64,000 nt of DNA from Trachythela sp. YZ-2020 (taxonomy: Eukaryota; Cnidaria; Anthozoa; Malacalcyonacea; Clavulariidae). The notes under the pieces were generated by a model. That model saw only the letters and a program-made list of their open reading frames with translations. It did no database searches and was not told where the DNA came from. How positions within the stretch are numbered: position 1 is the first letter of the stretch; every line of letters starts with the position of its first letter. A program made the translations under genes and the position numbers. This document shows positions 1 through 10,214 of this stretch, one piece after another. Where the stretch lies: NCBI GenBank assembly GCA_016169945.1, contig JADLSH010000279.1:1054001-1118000 (forward strand). Reading direction: 5' to 3'.

Positions 1-417
1 ATATATATATTGACAATTGCAGTGGAACAGGGCCTGTTTTACATATAAACTGGGGGGAGCGCCCCCATGTTCTTCTCCTCAGTAAATAGCGGGGGGGGGT
101 CTTAATAGAGAGAGGGGAACTTAGAGGACTTAATAGAGGGAAGTTAATAAGAAGTGGGCTAAATAGAGAAGGGGGATGTAATATATTTCTTCCTCAGATG
201 GGAACGCATTTGAGAAGGGGGGGAGGGGAGCTGAATAGACGATTTACGGTGTAGGTTGAGTGATTTGATGAGATGATGCCATTATTGGATGATTGCTTCA
301 TTATGCCAAAAATTATTTTTCTTCACCGGGCACAAGTTTGAATGAACATGAACAAAGAGATAGAACAAAGACTTGGCGGAGTTTCCAGAGCATGTCTTTA
401 TTGACTATATGTATGCT

Positions 418-1269
418 CTACTGCGCTGTGGCTTTACAACAATACAGTAAATAAAATGTTTTTCTATAGTTTGGTAAACGCAGTACATATACCAGAGGAT
501 TCACAGCAAAATTGACGTAAAAAAATCCAACAAGAATACCATCCAGAATACGAGCTGTTAGGTCATCGGTAAACCATTTTTGGAGCGCATAATATTGGTG
601 AAATATCAACGACGGCAATATACAAACGACTGCGATACACGCTATAATAATAATTGTTCTCAAAAATTGTTTCTCTCTGATAACTCGCGCTTGTTGCTGT
701 CGATTTGAAATACTTTCTAAAGCAAAATTATTCGACTGCTTCTTCAACTTGTAGTATGTAAATCCGTACATTACGCTTGTAAATAGACTTAGTATTCCCC
801 CGAGGAAATTCAATATAAGTCGGTCTTCATCATTTCTCAAAGATAGCAAAAAAGTCTTCATAGAAAAGGCAGAACCAATAAGCCAAATACAAGCCAACCA
901 TACGACTATAACTTTTCCTTTCATTAAAATGCGATGTTTGAAAGGATATACAACCATTAAAAAGCGATCAAGTGAAATTGACGCTATCGTTAAAATGGAT
1001 ACAGCAATGCTAGCATGTTCGACGAACTGCAAAACCCAGAACCATTTGTTTGTTAAGCAACATAAGAACGGAGCGAGGCAACAGATCAAGAAATCGGAAA
1101 TTGCCAAATTTTCTACGAGATATGTCCCTGAGTTCTTGAAGCATTTTAGAGGGTCTTTAATAAAAGCAATTATAAGGAATACATGTGAAATTGCACCGAA
1201 AATACAAATGGAAAAAGGCAATATTCTCACGTATTCCAATTCAAAGACATTGAGATGGTCGTTTGCCAT
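418..1269 (-). CDS. Rhodopsin-like (class A) GPCR, type A, copy 1
   Basis: Single-exon ORF of 283 codons with seven hydrophobic segments, so an orphan G-protein-coupled receptor of the plasma membrane. Visible landmarks are Asp59 in TM2 (position 2.50), the TM3-end motif D101-R102-F103 in place of DRY, Trp124 in TM4, C216-I-L-P219 in TM6 and N257-P258-L-V-Y261 in TM7, followed by a short helix-8-like tail with two Cys. The usual TM1 Asn (1.50) is His29, the TM6 toggle Trp is Ile217, and no Pro stands at the usual TM5 position. The extracellular loop between TM4 and TM5 is only about ten residues, without a Cys for the TM3 disulphide. The ATG context fits a normal start, and an AATAAA (minus strand, 397-402) lies 15 nt after the stop. 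It differs from copy 2 at three residues. Ligand unknown; the short loop and missing disulphide recall melanocortin/adenosine-type receptors, but that is only a resemblance. Confidence 0.93.
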   Translation of the reverse strand: MANDHLNVFELEYVRILPFSICIFGAISHVFLIIAFIKDPLKCFKNSGTYLVENLAISDFLICCLAPFLCCLTNKWFWVLQFVEHASIAVSILTIASISLDRFLMVVYPFKHRILMKGKVIVVWLACIWLIGSAFSMKTFLLSLRNDEDRLILNFLGGILSLFTSVMYGFTYYKLKKQSNNFALESISNRQQQARVIREKQFLRTIIIIACIAVVCILPSLIFHQYYALQKWFTDDLTARILDGILVGFFYVNFAVNPLVYVLRLPNYRKTFYLLYCCKATAQ

Positions 1270-1937
1270 ACTCTGTCAATAGCTTTTGAAGGATTCGTTT
1301 TACTCTTTCGTTTTAACGTTTCAAAAGTGTTGTGACTTGTGTATTTTACTGCGTTGTTTTAATAAAAGATTGAAAATCCTTAAAAAACTTATTTTAATAT
1401 CAATTTTAATTTAAATAATGAAAAGTTTTAATGAACGTACAACATTTTTAGTTCGCGGAGTACAATTAAACTTGAGATTCAAGTGGTAAATTATTAAATG
1501 TCTTTGAATTGGTTTTTGCATATATATATTGACAATTGCAGTGGAACAGGGCCTGTTTTACATATAAACTGGGGAGAGCGCCCCCATGTTCTTCTCCTCA
1601 GTAAATAGCGGGGGGGGGGTCTTAATAGAGAGAGGGGAACTTAGAGGACTTAATAGAGGGAGGTTAATAAGAAGTGGGCTAAATAGAGAAGGGGGATGTA
1701 ATATATTTCCTCCTCAGATGGGAACGCATTTGAGAAGGGGGGGAGGGGAGCTGAATAGACGATTTACGGTGTAGGTTGAGTGATTTGATGAGATGATGCC
1801 ATTATTGGATGATTGCTTCATTATGCCAAAAATTATTTTTCTTCACCGGGCACAAGTTTGAATGAACATGAACAAAGAGATAGAACAAAGACTTGGCGGA
1901 GTTTCCAGAGCATGTCTTTATTGACTATATGTATGCT

Positions 1938-2789
1938 CTACTGCGCTGTGGCTTTACAACAATACAGTAAATAAAATGTTTTTCTATAGTTTGGTAAACG
2001 CAGTACATATACCAGAGGATTCACAGCAAAATTGACGTAAAAAAATCCAACAAGAATACCATCCAGAATACGAGCTGTTAGGTCATCGGTAAACCATTTT
2101 TGGAGCGCATAATATTGGTGAAATATCAACGACGGCAATATACAAACGACTGCGATACACGCTATAATAATAATTGTTCTCAAAAATTGTTTCTCTCTGA
2201 TAACTCGCGCTTGTTGCTGTCGATTTGAAATACTTTCTAAAGCAAAATTATTCGACTGCTTCTTCAACTTGTAGTATGTAAATCCGTACATTACGCTTGT
2301 AAATAGACTTAGTATTCCCCCGAGGAAATTCAATATAAGTCGGTCTTCATCATTTCTCAAAGATAGCAAAAAAGTCTTCATAGAAAGGGCAGAACCAATA
2401 AGCCAAATACAAGCCATCCATACGACTATAACTTTTCCTTTCATTAAAATGCGATGTTTGAACGGATATACAACCATTAAAAAGCGATCAAGTGAAATTG
2501 AGGCTATCGTTAAAATGGATACAGCAATGCTAGCATGCTCGACGAACTGCAAAACCCAGTACCATTTGTTTGTTAAGCAACATAAGAACGGAGCGAGGCA
2601 ACAGATCAAGAAATCGGAAATTGCCAAATTTTCTACGAGATATGTCCCTGAGTTCTTGAAGCATTTTAGAGGGTCTTTAATAAAAGCAATTATAAGGAAT
2701 ACATGCGAAATTGCACCAAAAATACAAATGGAAAAAGGCAATATTCTCACGTATTCCAATTCAAAGACATTGAGATGGTCGTTTGCCAT
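1938..2789 (-). CDS. Rhodopsin-like GPCR, type A, copy 2
   Basis: Intact 283-codon single-exon receptor, 1,520 bp from copy 1 and nearly identical to it. The only protein changes are Phe77Tyr (loop after TM2), Leu125Met (TM4) and Phe135Leu (TM4 end). The DRF, CILP and NPLVY motifs and the His at position 1.50 are all kept. An AATAAA (1917-1922, minus) follows the stop at the same spacing as in copy 1. Flanks are as similar as the coding part, so the duplication or a gene-conversion tract covers the whole repeat unit. Confidence 0.93.
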   Translation of the reverse strand: MANDHLNVFELEYVRILPFSICIFGAISHVFLIIAFIKDPLKCFKNSGTYLVENLAISDFLICCLAPFLCCLTNKWYWVLQFVEHASIAVSILTIASISLDRFLMVVYPFKHRILMKGKVIVVWMACIWLIGSALSMKTFLLSLRNDEDRLILNFLGGILSLFTSVMYGFTYYKLKKQSNNFALESISNRQQQARVIREKQFLRTIIIIACIAVVCILPSLIFHQYYALQKWFTDDLTARILDGILVGFFYVNFAVNPLVYVLRLPNYRKTFYLLYCCKATAQ

Positions 2790-3458
2790 ACTCTGTCAAT
2801 AGCTTTTGAAGGATTCGTTTTACTATTTCGTTTTAACGTTTCAAGAGGGTTGTGACTTGTGTATTTTACTGCGTTGTTTTAATAAAATATTGAAAATCCT
2901 TAAAAAACTTATTTTAATATCAATTTTAATTTAAATAATGAAAAGTTTTAATGAACGTACAACATTTTTAGTTCGCGGAGTACAATTAAACTTGAGTTTC
3001 AAGTGGTAAATTATTAAATGTCTTTGAATTGGTTTTTGCATATATATATTGACAATTGCAGTGGAACAGGGCCTGTTTTACATATAAACTGGGGGGAGCG
3101 CCCCCATGTTCTTCTCCTCAGTAAATAGCGGGGGGGGGGTCTTAATAGAGAGAGGGGAACTTAGAGGACTTAATAGAGGGAGGTTAATAAGAAGTGGGCT
3201 AAATAGAGAAGGGGGATGTAATATATTTCTTCCTCAGATGGGAACGCATTTGAGAAGGGGGGGAGGGGGAGCTGAATAGACGATTTACGGTGTAGGTTGA
3301 GTGATTTGATGAGATGATGCCATTATTGGATGATTGCTTCATTATGCCAAAAATTATTTTTCTTCACCGGGCACAAGTTTGAATGAACATGAACAAAGAG
3401 ATAGAACAAAGACTTGGCGGAGTTTCCAGAGCATGTCTTTATTGACTATATGTATGCT

Positions 3459-4310
3459 CTACTGCGCTGTGGCTTTACACCAATACAGTAAATAAAATGT
3501 TTTTCTATAGTTTGGTAAACGCAGTACGTACACCAGAGGATTGATAGCAAAATTGACGTAAAATAATCCAACCAGAATGCCATCCAGAATACGAGCTGTT
3601 AGGTCATCGGTAAACCATTTGTGGAGTGAACTATATTGGTGAAATATCAACGAAGGCACTACGCAAGCGACTGCGATACACGCTATAATAATAATTGTTC
3701 TCAAAAATTGTTTCTCTTTGATAACTCGCGCCTGTTGCTGTCGATTTGAAATATTTCCTAAAGCAAAATTATTCGACTGCTTCTTCAACTTGTAGTATGT
3801 AAATCCGTACATTACGCTTGTAAATAGAATTAGTATTCCCCCGATGACATTGAATATTAACGGGTCCACGTCATTTCTTAAAGACAGCAAAAAAGTCTTC
3901 ATAGGAAGGGCAGAACAAATAAGCCAAATACAAGTCATCCATACGACTATAATTTTTCCGTTCATTAAAACGCGATGTTTGAAAGGATATACAATCATTA
4001 AAAAGCGATCAAGTGAAATTGAGGCTATCGTTAAAATGGATACAGCAATGTTAGCAAGTTTGACGAACTGCAAAACCCAGAACCATTTGTTTGTTAAGCA
4101 ACATGCGAACGGAGCGATAAGACAAGTCAAGAAGTCGGAAATTGCCAAATTTTCGACGAGATATGTCCCTGAGTTCTTGAAGCATTTTAGAGGGTCTTTA
4201 ATAAAAGCAATTATAAGGAATACATGTGAAATTGCACCGAAAATACAAATGGAAAGAGGCAATATTCTCACGTATTCCAATTCAAAGACATTGAGATGGT
4301 CGTTTGCCAT
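3459..4310 (-). CDS. Rhodopsin-like GPCR, type A, copy 3
   Basis: Intact 283-codon single-exon receptor, third of the minus-strand tandem units (1,521 bp from copy 2). It is clearly more diverged from copies 1 and 2 than they are from each other. Changes cluster in TM2 (SDFLTCLIAPFACC), the TM4-TM5 loop and TM6 (CVVP instead of CILP). Substitutions are spread without frameshift or stop, which suggests constraint on the protein. Its 3' flank, including the AATAAA at 3438-3443 (minus), matches the other two units closely. Confidence 0.92.
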   Translation of the reverse strand: MANDHLNVFELEYVRILPLSICIFGAISHVFLIIAFIKDPLKCFKNSGTYLVENLAISDFLTCLIAPFACCLTNKWFWVLQFVKLANIAVSILTIASISLDRFLMIVYPFKHRVLMNGKIIVVWMTCIWLICSALPMKTFLLSLRNDVDPLIFNVIGGILILFTSVMYGFTYYKLKKQSNNFALGNISNRQQQARVIKEKQFLRTIIIIACIAVACVVPSLIFHQYSSLHKWFTDDLTARILDGILVGLFYVNFAINPLVYVLRLPNYRKTFYLLYWCKATAQ

Positions 4311-4625
4311 ACTCTGTTAATAGCTTTTGAAGGATTCGTTTTACTCTTTCGTTTTAACGTTTCGAAAGGGTTGTGACTTGTGTATTTTACTGCGTTGTTT
4401 TAATAAAATATTGAAAATCCTTAAAAAACTTATTTTAATATCAATTTTAATAATGAAAAGTTTTAATGAACGTACAACATGTTTAGTTCGCGGAGTACAA
4501 TTAAACTTTAGATTCAAGTGGTAAATTATTAAATGTCTTTGAATTGGTTTTTGCATATATATATATTGACAATTACAGTGGAACAGGGCTGGTTTACATT
4601 TAAACTGGGGGGAGCGCCCCCATGT

Positions 4626-5160
4626 TGCTCTCCGCAGTAAACTATTTTGCCTCTCCTTTCCCAGTGAAGAACCCTTTTGTCGAAAATATTAGCGAAAAAG
4701 GGAAGAATGATTTAGTTCAAAAGAGTGTCATAACATTCTCCCAACAAAACCTTGCATTTATACTGAAAGTTCAGTCCGTGCAGATGGGATATATAAAAAA
4801 ATTGTTACTAAAAATGCAGGAAATCAAGCCCCAGAGGTTCAAGAATACGAAAATTGTACACGAACATACTTCCACACGAACATGAGGATGCAACTGGAAC
4901 TTTTTCATGCATTACGTTGAAAAAACGATCCAGTATACTAAATTAAGTAACTGAAGGTTTCAAAAAACAACTTTATTACTATATTTTATATGAATAATAT
5001 AGAGCGTAGGTTTTTTTAAAGAATACCGATAATGTATTGACGTGTCATCTCATGATATGAAATTTTCTAAATTATTAATTCACGAATTAAAACATATATG
5101 TGCTGTTGATTCGATAACTCAATTGGTAAAGCATCAGGTTGGCTGTTTACTGATCAAAAT
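4626..5160. other. Spacer between type A and type B receptors
   Basis: No gene recognised. It marks the switch of strand and receptor subtype. An 87-codon ORF at 4622-4885 has no recognisable motif and lies in repeat-derived sequence, so it is not annotated as a gene. AT-rich words just before 5161 resemble the 5' flanks of the other type B genes (AAATTATTAA, AAAACATA), so a promoter for the 5161 gene is likely here. Confidence 0.5.
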
Positions 5161-5997
5161 ATGGCAGAGAATAACTTCGCATTGACGTACATCAATTTAC
5201 CTGTTTTTCTAATCTTTCTTCTGGGAGTAACTTCAAATATGTTACTTCTTGTTGCTTTTATTAAAGATCCTTTAAAATGCTTCAGAAACTCAGCGACATA
5301 TCTTGTGATGAACCTTTCAGTTTCTGATTGTCTAACGTGCTTACTTGCTCCGTTGGTTCGCGCCAATGTAATAACTGATTGGCATTCGATCTTGGAATTT
5401 TGTGATCTTTGGTTCGGAATCGCCTCGCTTGTATCGATAACTTCAATATCTATTGATCGTTTCTTACTGGTGGCCTATCCGTTAAAACATCGCATTTTGA
5501 TTAAGGGCAAAGTCGTGGTCTTATGGCTCGCAATCATTTGGCTTGGAAGTTCAATCCTCCCTATATTAATACAAAGACTGCATTATGCTCGTGAAAGAAC
5601 ACTCTACATTTTTTGCGTAATTATTATCATATTTTCCGCAGTTATGTACGCTTCTACATATTACAAATTGAAGAAACAGTCAAGGAACATAGCTCTACAA
5701 AATTCAACTGAAAGTCGTGCACAAAAGATAAGAATCCTTAAGGAAAAGCAATTTTTAAAGACAATCATTCTCATAGCGTGTATCGCTTTCGTTTGCCTAG
5801 TGCCTTCAATGGTATTTTTTGAGACCTACGATTCCTTGGGTTTGACAAACGATACTCTGGCTTTTGAGATACTAATGAAAATATTTATTTTCATTTTTTA
5901 CATAAATTATGCCGTAAATCCATTGATTTATATCGTACGTTTTCCAAACTATCGCAAAACATTTTATCTGCTTTATTCATGCAGAAGACGATCTTGA
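5161..5997 (+). CDS. Rhodopsin-like GPCR, type B, copy 1
   Basis: Single-exon 278-codon receptor with seven hydrophobic segments. Unlike type A it retains the canonical TM1 Asn (Asn26), with Asp56 in TM2, D99-R100-F101 at the end of TM3, C212-L-V-P215 in TM6 and N253-P254-L-I-Y257 in TM7. The C-terminus is short and basic (CRRRS). It shares the intracellular-loop-1 pattern KDPLKCF.NS.TYL and the tail pattern PNYRKTFYLLY with type A, so the two types are paralogues. A Cys in the TM3 start (Cys81) is present here but not in the other type B copies. First plus-strand member of the array; ligand unknown. Confidence 0.92.
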   Translation: MAENNFALTYINLPVFLIFLLGVTSNMLLLVAFIKDPLKCFRNSATYLVMNLSVSDCLTCLLAPLVRANVITDWHSILEFCDLWFGIASLVSITSISIDRFLLVAYPLKHRILIKGKVVVLWLAIIWLGSSILPILIQRLHYARERTLYIFCVIIIIFSAVMYASTYYKLKKQSRNIALQNSTESRAQKIRILKEKQFLKTIILIACIAFVCLVPSMVFFETYDSLGLTNDTLAFEILMKIFIFIFYINYAVNPLIYIVRFPNYRKTFYLLYSCRRRS

Positions 5998-6069
5998 CTT
6001 TGAAAAGCATTAGTGATTTTTGCGACCACTGATGCGCAACAGACTAGTGTTCATTCCCATATTTTAATG

Positions 6070-6185
6070 TCAATTTTTTAATAATTAAAAGTTTTAATGA
6101 ACAACATTTTTAGATTGCGCAGTATAATTAAACTTTAGATTCAGTGACAGTGGTAAATCACTAAATGTCTAAATTTGAACTGGTT
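6070..6185 (-). repeat. Copy of the ~100-bp shared receptor-array element (reverse)
   Basis: Reads on the minus strand like the element found upstream of type A genes (words CTAAATGT..., TTTAGATT..CGCAGTATAATTAAA, ACATT(TTTAG), TTCATTAAAACTTTT). Here it lies downstream of the 5161 receptor and is followed by ACATATAAACTGGGGGGG and a C-rich minisatellite, as in the 1.52-kb units. A second such copy is at 8210-8325. Confidence 0.6.
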
Positions 6186-6235
6186 TCAGCACTTGACAAT
6201 TTAAGTGAATCAGCGCGTTTTTTAACATATAAACT

Positions 6236-6514
6236 GGGGGGGAAGCCCTCAGCCTCCATGACGGCCCCAGCCCCCATGTTTGTCTCAGCCCTCATGTTCC
6301 AAGGCCCCCAGCCCCCATGTTCCAAGGCCCCATGTTCCAAGGCCCCATGTTCCAAGGCCCCCAGCCCCCATGTTCCAAGGCCCCATGTTCCAAGACCCAC
6401 AGCCCCCATGTTAAGGCCCCCAGCCCCCATGTTCCAAGGCCCCATGTTCCAAGACCCACAGCCCCCATGTTAAGGCCCCCAGCCCCCATGTTCCAACGCC
6501 CCATGCAGCTGGCC
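6236..6514 (+). repeat. C-rich minisatellite (CCCCCATGTTCCAAGG family)
   Basis: Variable units built from CCCCCAGCCCCCATGTT, CCAAGGCCCCATGTT and CCAAGACCCACAG repeat for about 280 bp. The repeat is open in several frames on both strands, which produces low-complexity ORFs (Pro-rich on plus, Gly/Trp-rich on minus) that are not genes. Confidence 0.9.
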
Positions 6515-6549
6515 AACAGTTTAATTAGAATAGACTTTATTATATTCTA

Positions 6550-7284
6550 GCATATACTAGTATATTAAAACTTAAATCAATATTTCCTTTTTTTGAATTT
6601 AAGCACTGTTTAATTATATTTGGATATATCCTTATGTTTCGCGCACGAACATACATGTTAAGGATATGGTTGTGATTGGGGCACAGAATAGAGCTTAATC
6701 AAAGACAAATATATATTCGTGCGAGGATACAACTGAAACTTTTTCATGCTTTCGGTTGAAAAAACGTTACATATTGTAATTATGATAATGGAGAATATTG
6801 GAGGCTTCTATTTATAATGAAAACCAATAATGTTGTGTGTCATCTGATATGCAATATCCTAAATTATTAACGAGTTTTGAACTAAAACATAATTAAAATA
6901 TACATTAAATATATTTCAAAGCCGTCGTGAGTGCATGGGATTTGACACAGTCTATATTCATAGTAAAATATTGAAAGAGAGTTGACGGCACTGTGCCTTG
7001 TGTTTCAGTATCTGCTGAATTGGACAACAATACCTGCAAGTACAGTACAGACAGTTTTCGGGAGCTGTTTTGTAAAATCGTTTACAGGTTTTGACGGGAA
7101 ATAGAAAAAGTTTTGTCGGACATTCAAGAGGCTTTATCCCACATGAATTTCCGCTGCGAGAATATCTGGTGCGTTTAGTACGAATAAGGATTTGAATTTG
7201 TGCATCTCCCCGGGAGATTCGGCAGCTCAACTGGTTTTCAGAGCTAGCGTCAGCTTTGGGTTTTTAGACTTTTTTTGATTCACT
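6550..7284. other. Spacer upstream of type B copy 2
   Basis: No gene recognised. This 730-bp stretch is duplicated at about 8570-9353 upstream of type B copy 3, with small insertions, so copies 2 and 3 arose by a ~2.1-kb tandem duplication including promoter and 3' minisatellite. Conserved words just before the ATG (GCTCAACTGGTTTTCAGAGC, TTGGGTTTTTAGAC) mark the likely 5' leader. Confidence 0.6.
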
Positions 7285-8139
7285 ATGACAGAGAACAACA
7301 ACATTACTAGAATCAGCTTCGAATTGAACTACAGAAATACACCCGTTTTTATAGTCGCTATTCTTGGAGTAATTTCAAATATATTACTTCTTGTTGCTTT
7401 TACTAAAGATCCTTTAAAATGCTTCAGAAACTCAGCGACGTATCTCGTAATGAATCTGTCATTTTGTGATTGTCTGGCGTGTTTATTTGGTCCGTTTTTT
7501 TTCATGAAAATAAGTAGTTGGCATTCGATTCTTCATTTTTTTTTTTTGTTGTTCGTGAGTGCCTCACTTGTATCGATATCATCAATATCGGTTGACCGCT
7601 TTTTAATGGTAGCTTATCCGATAAAACATCGCACTTTGATCAAGGGAAAAGTTATGATCATGTGGTTCGTGTTCATTTGGCTTGGGAGTTCAATCCTCCC
7701 TTTATTAAGAATTGTTTATGCTCGTAAAAGGAACGCAGAAATTGCAGTCGACACTTTTTACGTAATTATTATCATATTTTCCGCAGTTATGTACGCTTCT
7801 ACATATTACAAATTGAAGAAACAGTCAAGGAACATAGCTCTACAAAATTCAACTGAAAGTCGTGCACAATTGGTAAGAATCCTTAAGGAAAAGTATTTTT
7901 TAAAGACAATCATTCTCATAGCGTGTATCGCTTTGGTTTGCCTAGTGCCTTTCATGATATTTTTTCAGATCTATGCGTCCTTGGGTTTGACAAACGATAT
8001 TCTGGCGTCAATTGTCAGGAGTATATTTACTGTATTATTTGGTGCAAACTTTGCTGTAAATCCATTGATTTATATCGTACGTTTTCCAAACTATCGCAAA
8101 ACATTTTATCTGCTTTATTCATGCAGAAGACGATCTTGA
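7285..8139 (+). CDS. Rhodopsin-like GPCR, type B, copy 2
   Basis: Single-exon 284-codon receptor. N-terminus carries an NIT N-glycosylation sequon (Asn6). TM1 SN, TM2 SFCDC (Asp2.50 kept), TM3-end VDRF, TM6 CLVP and TM7 NPLIY are present. Loop 1 contains a Phe run (FGPFFF, HFFFLLF) not seen in its sister gene, and the Cys seen in TM3 of the 5161 copy is absent. TM5 to ICL3 (MYASTYYKLKKQSRNIALQ) is nearly identical to the other type B copies, so divergence is concentrated in extracellular parts and TM3-TM4. Confidence 0.92.
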   Translation: MTENNNITRISFELNYRNTPVFIVAILGVISNILLLVAFTKDPLKCFRNSATYLVMNLSFCDCLACLFGPFFFMKISSWHSILHFFFLLFVSASLVSISSISVDRFLMVAYPIKHRTLIKGKVMIMWFVFIWLGSSILPLLRIVYARKRNAEIAVDTFYVIIIIFSAVMYASTYYKLKKQSRNIALQNSTESRAQLVRILKEKYFLKTIILIACIALVCLVPFMIFFQIYASLGLTNDILASIVRSIFTVLFGANFAVNPLIYIVRFPNYRKTFYLLYSCRRRS

Positions 8140-8387
8140 CTTTGAAAAGCAGGAGTGATTTTTGCGACCACTGATGCGCAACAGACTAGTGTTCATTCCT
8201 ATATTTTAATGTCAATTTTTTAATAATTAAAAGTTTTAATGAACAACGTTTTTAGATTGCGCAGTATAATTAAACTTTAGATTCAGTGACAGTGGTAAAT
8301 CACTAAATGTCTAAATTTGAACTGGTTTCAGCACTTGACAATTTAAGTGAATCAGCGCGTTTTTTAACATATAAACTGGGGGGGAAG

Positions 8388-8552
8388 CCCTCAGCCTCCA
8401 TGACGGCCCCAGCCCCCATGTTTGTCTCAGCCCTCATGTTCCAAGGCCCCCATGTTCCAAGACCCCCATGTTCCAAGGCCCCATGTTCCAAGACCCACAG
8501 CCCCCATGTTAAGGCCCCCAGCCCCCATGTTCCAACGCCCCATGCAGCTGGC
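8388..8552 (+). repeat. C-rich minisatellite, second copy
   Basis: Same family as 6236-6514 but about 110 bp shorter: fewer CCCCATGTTCCAAG units. It occupies the equivalent place 3' of its receptor and shows unit loss or gain since the duplication of the type B locus. Confidence 0.88.
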
Positions 8553-9353
8553 CAACAGTTTAAATTAGAATAGACTTTATTATATTCTAGCATACTAGTA
8601 TATTAAAACTTAAATCAATATTTCCTTTTTTTGAATTTAAGCACTGTTTAATTATATTTGGATATATCCTTATGTTTCGCGCACGAACATACATGTTAAG
8701 GATATGGTTGTGATTGGGGCACTTAATAGAGCTTAATCAAAGACAAATATATATTCGTGCGAGGATGCAACTGAAACTTTTTCATGCTTTCGGTTGAAAA
8801 AACGTTACAGTTTGCTATATACGAGGTATATAGGGAATTATGATAATGGAGAATATTGGAGGCTTCTATTTATAATGAATACCAATAATGTTGTGTGTCA
8901 TCTGATATGAAATATCCTAAATTATTAACGAGTTTTGAACTAAAACATAATTAAAATATACATTAAATATATTTCAAAGCCGTCGTGAGTGCATGCGATT
9001 TGACACAGTCTATATTCATAGTAAAATAATGAAAGAGAGTTGAAACATTGTGCCATGTGTCTCAGTATCTGCTGAATTGGACCACAATACCTGGAAGTAC
9101 AGTACAGACAGTTTTGGGACTGTTTTGTAAAATCGTTTACAGGTTTTGACGGGAATTATAAAAAGTTTTGTCAGACATTAAAGAGGTTTTATACCACATG
9201 AAAAAGTGAATTTCCGCGGCGAGAATATCTGGTGCGTTTAGTACGAATAAGGATTTAAATTTGTGCATGTTCTCCCCGCGGGAGATTCGGCAGCTCAACT
9301 GGTTTTCAGAGCTAGCGTCAGCGTTGGGTTTTTAGACTTTTTACTGATTCACT

Positions 9354-10214
9354 ATGACAGAAAACAACAACATTACTAGAATCAGCTTCGAATTGAACTA
9401 CAGCAATACACCCGTTTTTATAGTCGCTATTCTTGGAGTAATTTCAAATATATTACTTCTTGTTGCTTTTACTAAAGATCCTTTAAAATGCTTCAGAAAC
9501 TCAGCGACGTATCTCGTAATGAATCTGTCATTTTCTGATTGTCTGACGTGTTTATTTGCTCCGTTTCATGCCATGGAAATAACTAGTTGGCGTTCGATTT
9601 TTGAATTTTTTGTTTTGTGGTTCGGGATTGCTTCAATTGTATCGCTAACATCAGTATCGATTGATCGCTTTTTAATTGTAGCTTATCCGATAAAACATCG
9701 CACTTTGATCAAGGGAAAAGTCATGATCATGTGGTTCGTGTTCATTTGGCTTGGAAGTTCAATCCTCCCTTTATTAAGACTTTTTTATGCTCGTAAAAGG
9801 AACGAAAAAGTTACAGTCTACATTTTTTGCGTAATTATTATCATATTTTCCGCAGTTATGTACGCTTCTACATATTACAAATTGAAGAAACAGTCAAGGA
9901 ATATAGCTGTACAAAATTCAACTGAAAGTCGTGCACAATTGGTAAGAATCCTTAAGGAAAAGCATTTTTTAAAGACAATCATTCTCATAGCGTGTATCGC
10001 TTTCGTTTGTATTGTGCCTTCCACGATATTTTTTCAGACCTATGAGTCCTTGGGTTTGACAAACGATATTCTGGCGTCAATTTTTAGGAGTATATTTCTT
10101 GTATTTTTTTACACAAACTTTGCTGTAAATCCATTGATTTATATAGTACGTTTTCCAAACTATCGCAAAACATTTTATCTGCTTTATTCATGCAGAAGAC
10201 GATCTGGACTTTGA
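9354..10214 (+). CDS. Rhodopsin-like GPCR, type B, copy 3
   Basis: Single-exon 286-codon receptor, closest to the 7285 gene (same N-terminal 15 residues with the NIT sequon). Motifs: TM1 SN, TM2 SFSDC, TM3-end IDRF, TM6 CIVP, TM7 NPLIY. The last codons read CRRRSGL because the usual stop after CRRRS is changed to GGA and the frame runs two codons further. This is the last type B gene; the next receptor downstream is type A in the same orientation. Confidence 0.92.
   Translation: MTENNNITRISFELNYSNTPVFIVAILGVISNILLLVAFTKDPLKCFRNSATYLVMNLSFSDCLTCLFAPFHAMEITSWRSIFEFFVLWFGIASIVSLTSVSIDRFLIVAYPIKHRTLIKGKVMIMWFVFIWLGSSILPLLRLFYARKRNEKVTVYIFCVIIIIFSAVMYASTYYKLKKQSRNIAVQNSTESRAQLVRILKEKHFLKTIILIACIAFVCIVPSTIFFQTYESLGLTNDILASIFRSIFLVFFYTNFAVNPLIYIVRFPNYRKTFYLLYSCRRRSGL

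Larger units (their letters stand above)
1..4620. repeat. Three-unit tandem duplication of about 1.52 kb, each unit with one GPCR
   Basis: Stop codons of the three minus-strand receptors fall at 418, 1938 and 3459, so the unit is 1,520-1,521 bp. Each unit contains in order a tatata/GACAATTGCAGTGG block, a block running GGGGGGAGCGCCCCCATG, a G-rich stretch with repeated AATAGAG words (about 91-250, 1611-1770, 3131-3290), the 3' flank, the gene and its 5' flank. A fourth, degraded start of the unit lies at about 4555-4625 just before the type B receptors. The G-runs (up to ten G) could form quadruplexes. Confidence 0.9.

Noticed and set aside
929..1282. Plus-strand ORF opposite GPCR copy 1 (and equivalents at 2449, 3844, 11054, 17433, 20386)
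   Set aside because: Antisense shadows of the receptor genes; they recur only because the receptors are near-identical and show no independent motif.
4622..4885. 87-codon ORF after the third GPCR unit
   Set aside because: No motif, starts inside repeat-unit sequence, no homologue in the other units.
6161..6550. Gly/Trp-rich and Pro-rich ORFs on both strands
   Set aside because: Produced by the C-rich minisatellite, open in several frames.
6958..7230. 90-codon Cys-rich minus ORF upstream of type B copy 2
   Set aside because: The duplicated spacer at 9010-9300 has indels that break it, so it is not conserved.
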